From: Bettongia penicillata ogilbyi
Taxonomy: Eukaryota > Chordata > Mammalia > Diprotodontia > Potoroidae
Reading direction: 5' to 3'
Length of the DNA stretch: 64,000 nt
NCBI GenBank assembly: GCA_023548195.1
Contig: JAJHZJ010000421.1
Coordinates: 372,001 to 436,000, forward strand
A program made the position numbers and the translations under genes. Positions 45,179 through 56,775 of the stretch are shown piece after piece; the first letter of the stretch is position 1, and each line of letters starts with the position of its first letter. Under the pieces are notes generated by a model that did not search any database, had not been told where the DNA came from, and saw only the letters and a program-made list of their open reading frames with translations.

Positions 45179-46320
45179 ACCTTTCCAACAAAACTAAACT
45201 ACATAGCATGGGTGCATAATGTTGACCCTCCTCTCTCAAAGATGATGCCAGGGAACATAAATTCTGGTAGATCTCAACAAGATGGAAAAGCTTAAACCAT
45301 CTTTGCAACAATGGAGCAGCTAACCAAGGACCAAGTTCCATCACTAAAAGTTTGGCCACCAAGGGTTAAAAATTTATAGCCAGAAGAACTATTGAACCAA
45401 GGTATGAAGAGCTCACCAACAATTGCTTTGGGAGATAGGTAAAATCACAGTTCTTCAGATGTGTTCCTGTAAATGTCAGTACAGGTTACCAATGTGAAAT
45501 GTGATAACAGGTTATCACAGGCTACAAATGGGAAGTGATTTTTAATAACCATCTGACAAACTCATGACTCTGATGGAAGAGGGCAGAGGTCATACTCTTG
45601 GTGACAGAGGGCAGTGACTTACCTGGGCAGCTGTCTCTTATTGAGATTCATAATGCTCAGAGTAAAACAAATCCCTAGGTTGCAAGAAGCAAAATGTAAT
45701 AAAATAACTAAATGCTTAGTCAATTCTGTTTCCTTTATTTTTTGCCAATAAACCATTCAGCTCTGCTTGACAACATCCTGAAGAATGAGTGGACAGCAAG
45801 GCAAAGGCTGGTACAGCACACATTATTACTTTGCCAGGAAAATGCTCTCTTGATGTGTTTTGTCAAGAGAGAAGTTGATATTGACCTAGGGTGAAGTTCA
45901 GGAAAAAAATCATCCTAAAGTTCAATTTTTGTTACTTAAAAAAAAAAAAAAACTTTCTAGAAAAGAAACTAAAACAACTGTAGAATTTTTGAAAAGCAAT
46001 TGACAAGAACACATGGAAAATGGCATGAATGCTTCTTTATTATTTCTGCTCTTGAAAATCTGTATTACATGATGCAATTAAATATTGTCAGGAATTTATA
46101 ACAAAGGCTACGGTGATTTCCTTTGACACAGAAAAACAAAATTTCCTCAAACTGGAGAAACTGTTATAGACAAAATGGGTATTTTTATGGCTAACCCCTG
46201 CTCATAAAATGTGTTATAGCTAACCCTTGGCCATTGGATTGATTTGAAGGAAAGCCTAAATCATAAGTTCACTATAAAGATTGATACTTCACATGGTTTA
46301 ACCTTGGCAAGGAGTAAGAT
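45179..46320. other. Unassigned non-coding sequence
   Basis: No family recognised. A run of A lies at 45939-45952. Confidence 0.45.
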
Positions 46321-46574
46321 TGGGTCGGCTAGGTGGTGCAGTGGATAGAGTGTGAGGGCAGGAGTCAGGAAGACTCCTCTTCCTGAGTTAAAATCTGGCC
46401 TCAGATACTTACTAGTTATATAACTCCAGGCAAGTCACTTAACCATGTTTGCCTCAGTTCCTCAATGTGTAAAATGAGCTGGAGAAGGAAATGGCTAACT
46501 ACTCCAATATTTTTGCCAAGAAAAACTCTGATAGCACAATGATGACATCACAGAAATAGCTAGACAACAAATGG
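46321..46574 (+). mobile_element. Marsupial tRNA-type SINE, sense, full length
   Basis: 'tcggctaggtggtgcagtgg', 'atagagtgtgagggcaggag', 'tcaggaagactcctcttcct', 'aggcaagtcacttaaccatg', 'agctggagaaggaaatggct', 'ttttgccaagaaaaactctg'. Confidence 0.92.
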
Positions 46575-47210
46575 AGTAAGGCTTCCTCATCATGAGCTCC
46601 AAAGAAGATAGTGTTAGAAGGCATCCAAGTGACAGCAAATGAAGACAGGAGAAGGAGCTAACCATTTGTGACTTCATTTTTTTCAGGAAAAAATATCCAA
46701 CATTTTCAACTTTGTAGGTAAGGGTATGGGAAGCCATAGGAGGTGTGATGAGAGATGAAAAGGTTTGGAATAGCTGCTGTACAGAGAGGGATAGTACTTT
46801 GATGAGGTTCCAGTTAAGGTTGTGTAACATAAACTTGTAGTGAACCTAGTTAGAGAGGATGTTTTTCTCCACCTTTATTCAGTGGTGCATATACAGGAGC
46901 AAAAGAAGTAAATGGTGGGAGTGATGCAAGATTGAGGCTCATCCGGCTTCAATTGATGAGATGTTAAGGAACTCAGAAGAGTGCGGCAGTATCAAGTTGA
47001 ATTAATTGACCAAGGGAAAAGAGGAGAAAATTGCTAGCACTGGAGAGCTGGGTTGGGAGAGCATTGAAGGATCAAGTAAATGTAAGTCATGGTATAGGAG
47101 AAGAGCAGGGTTTTGAAAGGAAAGGCAGAGGGAGAAATGAGAAGACAGTAGACTATGGTTGGACAGAAAAAGAACTGATTCATGTCCTTTAGAAGATGCC
47201 AAGAGTTCTG
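46575..47210 (-). mobile_element. L2 LINE, antisense, upstream ORF2 segment
   Basis: Purine-rich antisense-L2 style sequence: 'ggcatccaagtgacagcaaa', 'aaggtttggaatagctgctg' and 'gactatggttggacagaaaa'. It appears to cover a part of ORF2 further 5' than the other L2 copies here. No intact motif found in translation. Confidence 0.5.
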
Positions 47211-47214
47211 CCTC

Positions 47215-47478
47215 ATAATAATAGCAAACATTAGTATAACTTACTATGTGGCAAGCATTGTACTTTACAATTATTACCTCGTTTGATTCTAACAACAACT
47301 CTACAAGGTAAGTACTGTTATTATTCACATTTTACAGATGAGGAAACTGAGGCAAACAGAAGTTAAATGTCTTTCCCTGGGTCACACGGCTAGTAAGCAT
47401 CTGAAGTCTGCCTTGAACTCATATCTTCCAGACTCCAGGCCCAGCTCTCTATTTATTGTGCTACCTATAAGTTGCCCA
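47215..47478 (-). mobile_element. MIR, antisense, full length
   Basis: 'caagcattgtactttacaat', 'ttacagatgaggaaactgag', 'gggtcacacggctagtaagc', 'gcccagctctctatttattg', 'tgctacctat'. Confidence 0.9.
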
Positions 47479-47755
47479 TAGCAAAAACTCCTCATTCTGT
47501 TTGTGGCTGATAAGGACTGTCAGGTAGGTAGGCCTAAAAAGTGCAGCCAGTTACAAAATGTCTAATATATTTTGCTCACATGTCATCATAATCTCTTGGA
47601 GGTTGTATTCTAGCCTCTCCACGTGGAAAAGCCATTTCAGGTTATCTGGGCATGTTGCTAGACTCCCATTACGTAACAAGAAATCTCTCTTCCAGACTTT
47701 AGAATAAACAACATAGACTAAATTTTTACAAATACAAATGTAAAAGCAAGGAATT
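47479..47755. other. Unassigned spacer
   Basis: Nothing recognised. Confidence 0.5.
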
Positions 47756-47905
47756 TTAGTCAGTCAACATGGATTTGCTAAGTGTTTACTATGTTCCAGG
47801 CATTATGGTAAGCATCAAGGTCATGGAGACAGGAAAAATATAGTCCCTAATCTTAAGAAGCTCACATTCTAAATAGGAAGACAACATGAAAAGAAGAGTG
47901 TCATT
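47756..47905 (-). mobile_element. L2 LINE 3' end, antisense
   Basis: 'tgctaagtgtttactatgtt', 'ccaggcattatggtaagcat', 'tagtccctaatcttaagaag', 'ctcacattctaaataggaag'. Confidence 0.82.
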
Positions 47906-49689
47906 TTTTGTGTCATGGATCTATTTGTCTTTATTGAGGAGCTTATGGATCCCTTATCAATGTAATGAGGTGTGGTATATGTCTAAAGCACCTTAGATGA
48001 CATTCCCCCAAATGGAAAAAAAAACAACACAAAAAAACTATGGAGCTACTTCTGAGAAAATCATGAGATGTTAAGAAAGTGCCTTAAAGACAACGGAGCA
48101 AGCAGCAATAATCTAGGACTGATTCCAGTTGGCTAAAATACTTGGTGAAGGCGTGGTTCATTGTTTTGAAGGCTTTCAAAAAGGCTTTTCAATTTTAGTG
48201 ACTTTGCTCTCTTCAACTTGTCTTTAGCTATAGTCTAGTGGTGGGACAAGTTTTTGGAAAGACCATGGAGACAAAGAACCTTTCTATTCTGAAGCCATAT
48301 GTTCTTAACAAACAGGATCTTCTCATCCTGTTCATTCATTCTTTTCTATCATAAATCCAGGGAATGTAGCCTCCAATCTGAATTGGGAGTTCATACTATG
48401 TAAATCTACTAGTCAGATTCCAGCTCAATGCTTTGAGGGCAAAGAAGGTTATTTTTTGGAAAGGATCTTTGGATTCCCACTCCGCCCTAAGATCTCATTA
48501 TGTGGTGATGTCACTTTCAATAATGAAACTGGAACCCATGCTATAGAGAAATAGAAATAATTTATCAGTCAATTAGTTCTGAAATTCTCAACCATCACCT
48601 AAAACTTCTTAGACTGCATACATGTAATTGCTATATCATTGAAGTATTTCTTTATAAAAGCTACCCAATGCTAACTGGTTAAATGTAACTGGAATACTAT
48701 TAACTGGGGCCCTAACAGATAAAAGAACATAAAGGAGGTGGGTGAAGTAGAGTATCAAATTCATAGCAATAAAGCTCAGTAAAGAAGAGACAGACCCAAA
48801 CCCTTCAGGGTGCTTGAGAACCTTTAGAGAGAGATGAAACCAGCCTGATTCTGGGAGAGATAAGCCTGGCACTCTCGCTTCATCAGAATTATAAGGCTGT
48901 ATAAGAATTTCAAGGAAACCAATTATATTCCACTATAGATACCAATAATGATAAAAAACAAAAACAAACAAGTTTCCAGATATAGGGTTTGAAATCCATT
49001 ATCTTGACAAAGAGAGCTGTGAAGTCATGTGACTTGGTAAAGAAAATCTGACTCATTTAGGAAAGTGGTAGGCAGAAGTGCCTATAAGAAAAAAAATAAA
49101 AAGATCAAATAGAGACAAATGGAAAGAGAAGTCAAGATAGATGAGATTAAAAGAAAAAGAAAGTCTCTAAAGCCATGAAGAATGTTTTAAAGACTGGTAG
49201 ACTGAAATTAGCAACAGAGAAATCTGATAAGAAGTATACCTGTTTGTCCTAAGACACTCTATAATTTATTTGTTACTCTGAAATTTATTAATTCAGTTTA
49301 GCTGGATTTAATCAAGATAATTACACCTGATCTCTCTCAACATGAATATTATTTTTTCTTGATTGTATCATGTGATTCTATTCTATGTGGGAGCAGCATC
49401 TATGCATCACAGGCACAGGTACAAAAATAAAAATATTAACCTCAAAGTTTTGAAGCAGCAATGGATCATTTAGGAATAATTTTAGAGCATTGGTATTTTT
49501 AAAATATAGCAAAACAAGTTCTTTCTAAAGGACTTATTCTACTTCTCCAAAATAAGATTCAACATTCCTGATTGTCTTTAGTGGATCTACATGTTACTTG
49601 CAATTTTAGTAAAGCTAGTCAAACTCTATGAAGCAGGTTGCTTTTAAAGCAATTATCTTCTTTATTTTAATCAGCAAAGATCCACCTTC
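47906..49689. other. Unassigned, repeat-poor sequence, about 1.8 kb
   Basis: No family or gene recognised on either strand. Confidence 0.45.
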
Positions 49690-50290
49690 TCACTCTTCCA
49701 CCTTTACCCCAATTGAGAACACAGGAAAAACAAAACCAATTACAAAAATATGGTATTAACTCTATAGAAGAAAAGATTCACTGGTCACTTACTAAAAGAA
49801 ATACACTAATAAAAATTCCCAGGAATTTCAGAGAGAAAATCCGGAGTTTTCAAGCCAAAGGAAAAAAATACTGCATGAAGGCAGAAAGAAAGAATTCAGG
49901 TACTGAGGATACACAATCAGAATCACAGCGCCATCATTACAAAGAAGTCATGAACAAGAAATATACTATTCTAGAGAGTAAAGTTTGTGAGCTTACAAGC
50001 AAGAGTAGGGGTAGATCAATGAAAGGATTAGTCCTAAACAAAACAAACTTTCAGTGTACAATAACATAGCTATTTGTAACACAAATGGCAAAGAATCTGA
50101 GAAGGTATCCGTAAATTGGAGAATAGATGAACAAGTGAAGTTATATAAATGTGATAGAATACTGTTGAACTCTTATCAGTATAACGACCAAACAAGATTC
50201 AAGAGTACTTTTAATGAAACATGCTCCCCTCTTCCTGATAAGTGAAAGACAATGCAAATGAGACATTCTTTTTAGACATTGCCACATTTT
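49690..50290 (+). mobile_element. L1 LINE, sense: ORF1 3' part joined directly to 3' UTR
   Basis: 49713-50053 matches the L1 ORF1 C-terminal region ('aaaagattcactggtcactt', 'gaattcaggtactgaggata', 'cacaatcagaatcacagcg'). From about 50070 the sequence is L1 3' end ('gtaaattggagaatagatga', 'gtgatagaatactgttgaac', 'ttaatgaaacatgctcccct', 'aatgagacattctttttaga'). ORF2 is missing between them, so this is an internally deleted or half-L1-like copy. Confidence 0.7.
49713..50069 (+). pseudogene. L1 ORF1 C-terminal relic, sense copy
   Basis: An open stretch of 118 codons, but in the wrong phase relative to L1 ORF1 for much of its length; its apparent protein (KNSGTEDTQSESQRHH) is a by-product. In the ORF1 phase the DNA reads like 'ERIHxS...PRN' followed by 'GDTIRI', the L1 ORF1 RRM-to-CTD region, with stops. 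A near-copy lies in opposite orientation at 50299-50572. It is not a functional gene. Confidence 0.6.
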
Positions 50291-52031
50291 TTACATAATG
50301 AAAGTTTGCTTTCCTTAGGACTAATCCTTCCATTGATGTACTTCTACTATTGCTTGTAAGCCCAGAAACTTTAGTCTCTAGAATATCTTTCTCCATGTTC
50401 TTATCTTTGCAATGATAGCATTGTGATTCTGATTGTGTCTCCTCAGTACCTGAATTCTTTCTTTTTGCTTTCATGCAGTACTTATTTTCTTTGATGTGAA
50501 AATGTTGGATTTTTTTTTCCTATGGCATTTCCTAGGAGTGTTTCCTTTAGGAACTGACTAGTGAATCTTTTCTATTTCTGATTTGACCTCTGATTCTAAA
50601 GGAAATAGATAATTTTCTTTTAATATTTCTTGCAATATGATATCTAAGCTTTTTTTTGGTTATGGACTCAGATAATCCAATGATTCCTATGCTTTTTTTC
50701 AATCTGTTTTACAGGTCAATGATTTTTACTTTGAAATGCCTTATTTTATCTATTTTTTTCAGCCTTTTGACTTTGTTTCAATATTTCTTACTATAACATG
50801 AAGTCACTGGTTTCTGCTTTTTCCATTTTTATTTTCAGTGAGTTTGTTGCTTGAATAAACTTGTATGTAACTTGTGTTAATTACACTTTCAAGTATTTCT
50901 TCCATAGCTTTCATTTCTTTCCCAATTTTTCCCCAAAATTGCTCTTGTTTCATTTATAAAAATATCTTAATTCTTTTTTTTATTAAACTCTTGTTTCACC
51001 TATCAGTAGTCTTAACTGAGTTTGTGGCCTGACTATTTTTCTCTAAGGATTTACTTATAAATGTCATTCTCTTCTCCATGGTTGTCTTGTGTGCCCTGGT
51101 TCCCATGATAGCTCATTATAATGGAGTTCTTTTCCTGTTCACCTATTCTTTCAGACTACTTCCTGTTAAGGCTAGGTTTCACTTCTGGAGGGAAGTACTG
51201 GGTTGCTAGTTTTGCAGCTTTCTTATTGAATATTGTTTTGTTTTGTTTTTCCATCATCTCAGAGACATACTGGAGACCTGTGAGTTTTTAATGCTTCTAA
51301 CTAATCTGATTCAGGGCAAAGTCTGAATGCTACGGCTCTGCTCTGAGCTCTGCAATTTCATGGCCTGAATTTTGCGTTGTACCAGAGTATAGAGTTGCTG
51401 GACTGTGCCGCTATCAGCCAGCCATAAAGCTCAGTTGGTTCGGAGTATAGGCTTCCCAATGATATGGGATTCCTGTCTTGGTTATTTGTTTGCAGGCTTG
51501 ACTCCATGCTGGAAGTGAGAACCTGTTTTGAACTTGGACCACAAAGGTGCTGCTGGCTTCTGTTCTTCCTCCTTTCTCAGCACACTGACCAGAGATTCCC
51601 TGTCTGAGGACCACTATCCCATGTGCAGATCCTCTTCTTACTCTGCCCTACATCTGTGACCCAGAACTGATCAGTGGCAACAAAGCTACCATTTGGAACC
51701 TGTCCCCATTGCTCTGCCCAGATAATGTTCCAGTACAGCCATGGTATGGTCTGGGACCTTCTCTTGCACTTTTTCACTGTAGCCTTTTTCCTGGGCATTC
51801 TAGCACTTTGCTCATTGGGATCTAGACTTTACCCTATCCCTAGTTACCATACATCTCCTTGCTTGTTTCCCTATGCCACATTAGGCTGGACAAATGACTC
51901 CTTGTGATTTGTTTTTCTGAATTTCTCCTCCAAGATTCACTCTGGTGAATTTTCTGGATATGTTTAAAGGAGTTTGTGGAGAAGAGTCCACCACACTGCT
52001 TCCTTTCACTCTGTCATCTTGGTTCCTTCCC
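50291..52031 (-). mobile_element. L1 LINE, antisense: 5' UTR and ORF1, 3' part missing
   Basis: The 5' terminus is near 52031: read on the minus strand it starts 'ggaaggaaccaagatgacag', the L1 first-base motif. The 5' UTR runs to about 51250 and ORF1 from there to 50299. On the minus strand 'aggaatcattggattatctg' (RRM lead 'IGIIGLSES') is clear near 50670-50690. The element ends abruptly where the sense L1 ends. ORF1 is full of stops. Confidence 0.75.
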
Positions 52032-52254
52032 TAATCAGAACACTTTTTACAGATGGGTCATACCATCATTCATTATTTCATCCAATGAACATGATTGGGC
52101 ACCAATAGTATCATGTTTAAAATGCTATACTTGATACCGACATTAATAATGCTGTGGCTTGAATTTGAGTTACCTGCCTATAAACAATCATAGGTTTTAG
52201 GAAGGGAAACTATGGAAAAATTTAAGAATCCAACAATAATTATTAGAATTTCAA
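52032..52254. other. Unassigned spacer
   Basis: Nothing recognised. Confidence 0.5.
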
Positions 52255-52460
52255 TGCTACCAGTTGTTCTTTGTCCCTTGTTCTCAAAGGGAACCATGAT
52301 ATGAGGGAGATAATGCCATGACATGCAAGTGAGTTGGATTTAAGTGAGAAATGTCTATGCACAGTTACCAGCCTCTCTTTCTCCTCCAGAGCCATCTGGG
52401 TCCAGTGGTGAGATATAGATCAAGATGACTGGAGATGGCCCTCCAATATTACCAATACAA
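52255..52460 (-). mobile_element. Marsupial SINE-like repeat (MAR4-type), antisense, partial
   Basis: 'agttgttctttgtcccttgt', 'tctcaaagggaaccatgata', 'agtgagttggatttaagtga', 'tcctccagagccatctgggt', 'actggagatggccctccaa'. It matches the reverse complement of the copy at 56300-56585 block by block. Confidence 0.75.
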
Positions 52461-52559
52461 CTCAGGCAGATGGTTGTCCAAACTTGCCTATTGATGTGGG
52501 TCTGCTAAAATGCTAAGAACATCTCCAACTGGTAATAGAGCACCTTTTGTAGTTTGAAT
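52461..52559. other. Unassigned spacer
   Basis: Nothing recognised. Confidence 0.5.
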
Positions 52560-52800
52560 TACATATACAGTGTCTGATTCAACATGTAGAGTGCTGACTT
52601 TGGACTCTTGGGTTCAAATCACACTTCTGAAATGTACCAGCTATAACAGCCATGAAGAAATAATTTAATTTTCTTACAACCCAATTTCCTCATCTTTATG
52701 ATGAAAATAATAATTCCTTTATTACCAACCTCAAAGTATTGCTATGAGACTAAAATAAAAGGACATATGTAAAACAATTATTATTAAAGATAGACATTTT
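52560..52800 (+). mobile_element. MIR, sense, full length
   Basis: 'tagagtgctgactttggact', 'cttgggttcaaatcacactt', 'cccaatttcctcatctttat', 'tattgctatgagactaaaat'. Confidence 0.85.
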
Positions 52801-52959
52801 GTAGATAACATATAGAAAATTCTGGATAAATTGGCTTAATATATCCATGCAAATATATAAAAATAGTTTCTAGAGATAAATGTTACTTTCAATATGAAAT
52901 TCTTAATATTGTGGTGTGCATGTTCGCATAATGAGTCTATATCAATTATAAATAAGGAT

Positions 52960-53205
52960 AATCATTATAGCTATTATTTATATGCTGCTTTTGCTTACCA
53001 GGGCTTTTCCAAGTTCATTGGATCCTTACAATGACTATGAAACAAGTACTATTTTTATCCCATTTTAGAGATGAGAAAACTGATGTTGAAATAGGTAAAA
53101 TGACTTACTTGCTCAGTCATGAAACTACTAAGTTTCTAAAACAGGATTTCAACTCTAGTCTTTCTACTTTGAAATTTGGCCCTTTACTATCACATCTAGT
53201 AGTTT
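52960..53205 (-). mobile_element. MIR, antisense, full length
   Basis: 'tcattggatccttacaatga', 'ttagagatgagaaaactgat', 'caggatttcaactctagtct'. The overlapping 82-codon frame is incidental. Confidence 0.8.
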
Positions 53206-54730
53206 CCTTGAACTACAACCAACTTGTAAAGACCAACCTAAGGTCTTTAAGATACATCAATGAATTAACAAGAAAATAAAACAAACAAAAGATGAATAGA
53301 CATGGATCACATGCAAGGAAATCTATAGTCTGTAGCATGGGATTTCAGATATAATGGAGGGAAAAGACTGAAGGAGTGACTCAAGGAGTAGTAAGTATCT
53401 GACTTCTCAAAGGAAGATGAATTCAGTTGTTGCTCCGGATTCTTCAGGTATGGGATAGAGAAGTGATGACACAGAGGAAGAGAAAAGAGAGAAAGAGACT
53501 AATCAGTCATCCTTTTGTTACGGATCTCTATGTTTCCAAATACTTGAACTTTGACCCTTGGCTAGTTACCAAGAAACATTTCTTCCTGGTTCATCTTACA
53601 TCTATGGCCACTAGAAAGACTATCTTGTCCCCTTAAGGGGCAGGCTAATTGAGGTTTATACCCTGACACTGGCAGAAAGAAAGGAAAACTGAAATCAGCA
53701 CAGTAAAGAATTATCGATTAATGGATATTTCCCACCACCTTTTGCTTTGCTCCAGGTTGTTGTTTACAAGTGCCTAATAAAATAGTCATGCTGTCAACAG
53801 ATCCAAGAGACTGGACCTCTTGTTATATAAACAATCAGGGAAATAATTTTATGTAAACAAGTTATAGAAATGACTATTTTCATTCAATAAATATTTACAT
53901 CTGCCCAGAAGATAACTGTTGGCAGCAACTACTTTATTTTAAGAAACAGCTACCAATTCCAAACCTACTCCCAATCCTATGGTCAGATTGTTTTTTTGAG
54001 CTGAAAACTTTAGCACTTTCATTATAAATGTCATTGACTTTAGGGTCTACTGGGAACATGCCTGGAAGCTAGAAAGCAGCTGTAAGTGTTGGGCTACTAT
54101 GAGTAATACTTACTTGGAGGCCACAGAATAGTGTCACAGTAAACTAGGTTCCAATCGTAAAATGAAGAAAATATGAAAATGGATCAAAGGTACCTTAGTA
54201 TTGCCTATTGTCATCAGACTGTGAGTCAGAAGGATCACTAATCTATTCCCTGTCTGAAGGTAGTTCTCCATTACCTGTGTGTGGTTACTTTGAATTGAAG
54301 ACAACAGAGCTTCAGAGATCTCCTCAGGCATGAGTCTACTGAGCTTAAATTAAAGCCCAAGTTAATCTTTGGTTACCTCTTTAATCCACTCAAAAAGCTC
54401 AGGTCAGCTCTTGCTTCTTCCCACTATGAAATACATAGACACAGAGAACCCAGGTGTGAGTAGATTGTCACGACTTGACTGCTTTGCAAATTATTGAAGC
54501 CTAAAAAGCTATTTAACTAATTTGCAAAGGGGTGAAGAACTCCTCTCCACTTAGCAAGGTTAGTCCTTAGATAATAGACATATGTTCTATATCCAGGCCC
54601 ATACTCAAAAGTCTTTTCATCTAGTAAAAGCTACGAAACCTTAGTCTCCTACTTTCATAGTCTACAAATGTGAATAAAGTAGAACAAGTTCAGCACCATA
54701 TCATGATCAGGCACCAGAGAAGGACTTTAG
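53206..54730. other. Unassigned non-coding sequence
   Basis: No family recognised over 1.5 kb; frames are short and featureless. Confidence 0.45.
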
Positions 54731-54738
54731 AGAAAAAT

Positions 54739-54796
54739 GTGTGTGTATGTGTATGTGTGTGTGTGTATGTATGTATGTATATATATATATATATGT
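54739..54796. repeat. (TG)/(GTAT)/(AT) microsatellite
   Basis: GTGTGT, then GTATGTAT, then ATATAT. Confidence 0.93.
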
Positions 54797-54859
54797 ATTT
54801 AATGAATTTTGCAGTAAGTAGGTATCAGACCTTTTAAGAAAAGATGTTTTAATAGATTT

Positions 54860-54995
54860 AGTCAGTCACTAAGTCAGTAAGCATTAAATACCTAATATGT
54901 GCCAGTAACTGTTATAAACAGGATGATCTTCAAGGCACCTAATGCATAAAAAGAGATGAGGAATAAAATGAAAGGCAAAAAGGACACATAAAGAA
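54860..54995 (-). mobile_element. L2 LINE 3' end, antisense
   Basis: 'cactaagtcagtaagcatta', 'aatacctaatatgtgccagt', 'aactgttataaacaggatga'. Confidence 0.7.
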
Positions 54996-55199
54996 GAAAT
55001 TAGAGGTGCTAAATAAAATTTTCTCCACAGTCTTACCTAAATGTATAACAGTAGAACCATTTCCTTTTTTTAATACACCATTCATGAACAAGACCAACCT
55101 AGACTGTATATAATTATGAATGAATATACTTAGATTTGGGAAGGGGGAGGGTAACACATGATACATACTGTTAAAAGCCATGTAAATGGCCATATTGTA
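54996..55199. other. Unassigned spacer
   Basis: Nothing recognised. Confidence 0.5.
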
Positions 55200-55440
55200 C
55201 TGAGTTTGATTCTAATCAACAAGTATTATTAAGCACCTACTATGAGCCAAGCTTAATGCTAAGATGCAGTGGGAAGTAGGGAGGAAAATAGGGAAGGAGG
55301 GAGAGAGGGAGAGACAGAGACAGAGAGTCCTTACTCTCAAGTTGTTTATTAGAGAAAGGGATTGGTGGGAAGGAAAGGAAACAAGCTTTTGTAAGAATAC
55401 CTACTATGTGTCAGACATTGTGTTAAGTTGGTCTATTTGT
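55200..55440 (-). mobile_element. L2 LINE 3' ends, antisense, two short pieces
   Basis: 'caacaagtattattaagcac', 'ctactatgagccaagcttaa' then 'agtccttactctcaagttgt'; a second terminus-like piece at 55381-55430 reads 'acctactatgtgtcagacat'. A purine-rich GGGA/GAGA tract lies at 55280-55327. Confidence 0.7.
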
Positions 55441-55489
55441 CTGATATTTTTGTTGATGTGTCTGCCTAGATATTTAATACTGAAAAGGG

Positions 55490-56055
55490 TGCCTTGCTAT
55501 TTGTGTATGTATCTGATGGGGAGATTGGACCTCAGCTAAGGACCATGTCTCTAGTAGTAACACATGATTGGACCCAGTGAGGAAAACTATTCCTTCTGGC
55601 TGCAGGGACAAGCTGATCCTGTAGAACTTCTTTGTGGAGACAGAAGTATTCTGTACTGACTCCCATAGTCACTATATAAAATCCAAGTTATTGACATCAC
55701 CTTCTCACTCTATCTTATATAAATTGGACCTTGGCTAATAACAAATAAGATATCCATGACCACTAGTTTATTTGCTGACATAACAGACCTAAAAACACAC
55801 TCTTAGAAGCCTCTCCTCCAGGGTATCCTATAGTGAACTCTGGGTATGACAACTGCGTACAAGGTACAGAAACTGTTCCTTTAAGAATTAAGTACTTCTT
55901 GATTCTACGCTGGACCACTTAATTTGCATAGTTGGCACAACAAGCTCTGACTTTTCCCCGTAAAAGCTTTTGTTTCACCTCCATTAGTTTATGAGTTGCC
56001 TAAGGGGCTCAGCCTTCTTTACAGTATCACAATAAGGTTTTGCCCTTGACTTGAA
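55490..56055 (+). mobile_element. Possible decayed LTR
   Basis: Contains a TATA-like 'actatataaaatcc' at about 55672 and, about 360 bases on, 'cacaataaggttttgccctt' at 56027-56046, which resembles an LTR polyadenylation signal and downstream region. No TG/CA ends or target duplication identified, and no internal retroviral genes nearby. Confidence 0.28.
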
Positions 56056-56299
56056 GATGGATTTAGTCCAAAAATTCTTTCCAGATAAGCACTTCCCCAT
56101 GCTCCAATATTTTTGGCATTCCCTATGACACAACATATCCAAGAAGATAAAAGTAATGTGAAATATGGGTCAAAATTTCTGGCTTAAAGAAGTTGGACAT
56201 TATTTTCCTTCTCAGTAAAGGATTTAGATTGATCTGTCACTTGAGTCCATTGCAATGTCAAATACTCTGGAAAGAGGTTGGCATCTTTTATGGTTTCCT
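56056..56299. other. Unassigned spacer
   Basis: Nothing recognised. Confidence 0.5.
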
Positions 56300-56590
56300 A
56301 CTTCTTGCAATTCTTCTTCCTTAGGCTTAAATCATGAATGGGTATTACCTCTAACCACCTGAGACAAAGTGAATCCTGAGAAAGACTTTAGCTTAAAAAG
56401 ACCAAGGTCTCCCACAATATCCGGGGTCTGTCATCCTGAACTGTGTCATGTCACTGGCCTCAGGTGATCCTGAAAGAGAGAGTGAGGCTAATACAACCCT
56501 GACTACCTTAAATCCAGTTCACTTGCAAATCAAGACATCAACCTCCTGATATCATTGTTCCTCGGGGAATGGACAATATTCTTGATGTTC
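56300..56590 (+). mobile_element. Marsupial SINE-like repeat (MAR4-type), sense, most complete copy
   Basis: 'aaatcatgaatgggtattac', 'acctgagacaaagtgaatcc', 'ctttagcttaaaaagaccaa', 'ggtctcccacaatatccggg', 'gaaagagagagtgaggctaa', 'atccagttcacttgcaaatc' and 'ctgatatcattgttcctcgg'. The order agrees with a marsupial consensus I recall; the name is tentative. Confidence 0.75.
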
Positions 56591-56629
56591 AGGAAAATTT
56601 CAGTTTCATGTTACCAACATATTCCTATA

Positions 56630-56775
56630 CTATCTAATTCCTGTACTTTCTTTTACTTATTTAACAATTTATAAACTCTCTTTCCTTTATGGTAAGCTCC
56701 ATTAGCTTAGGGGGTTCTGTCTTATCTAGATTTATCTTTCCTTTGTTCTAATAACATACTTCATTTTTTTTTTAT
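56630..56775 (+). mobile_element. L2 LINE 3' UTR fragment, sense
   Basis: 'ttctttacttat'-like start, then 'ttatggtaagctccattagc', 'ttagggggttctgtctta'; weak match to the L2 3' UTR. Confidence 0.45.

Noticed and set aside
46495..47328. Two minus-strand frames of 108-111 codons
   Set aside because: They cover SINE tail, L2 and MIR sequence across element boundaries, so they cannot be one gene; no intact L2 motif found.
49713..50474. Two similar predicted proteins on opposite strands (KNSGTE..TQSESQ), looking like a gene pair
   Set aside because: Both are L1 ORF1 DNA read in a shifted phase; the similarity comes from the inverted L1 copies.
51414..51907. Overlapping frames with tryptophan- and cysteine-rich translations on both strands
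   Set aside because: This is L1 5' UTR, which is relatively GC-rich and non-coding.
49690..52031. Twin-priming inversion of a single L1
   Set aside because: Twin priming places the inverted 5' part upstream and head-to-head with the 3' part; here the two 3' directions converge and the ORF1 region is present twice.
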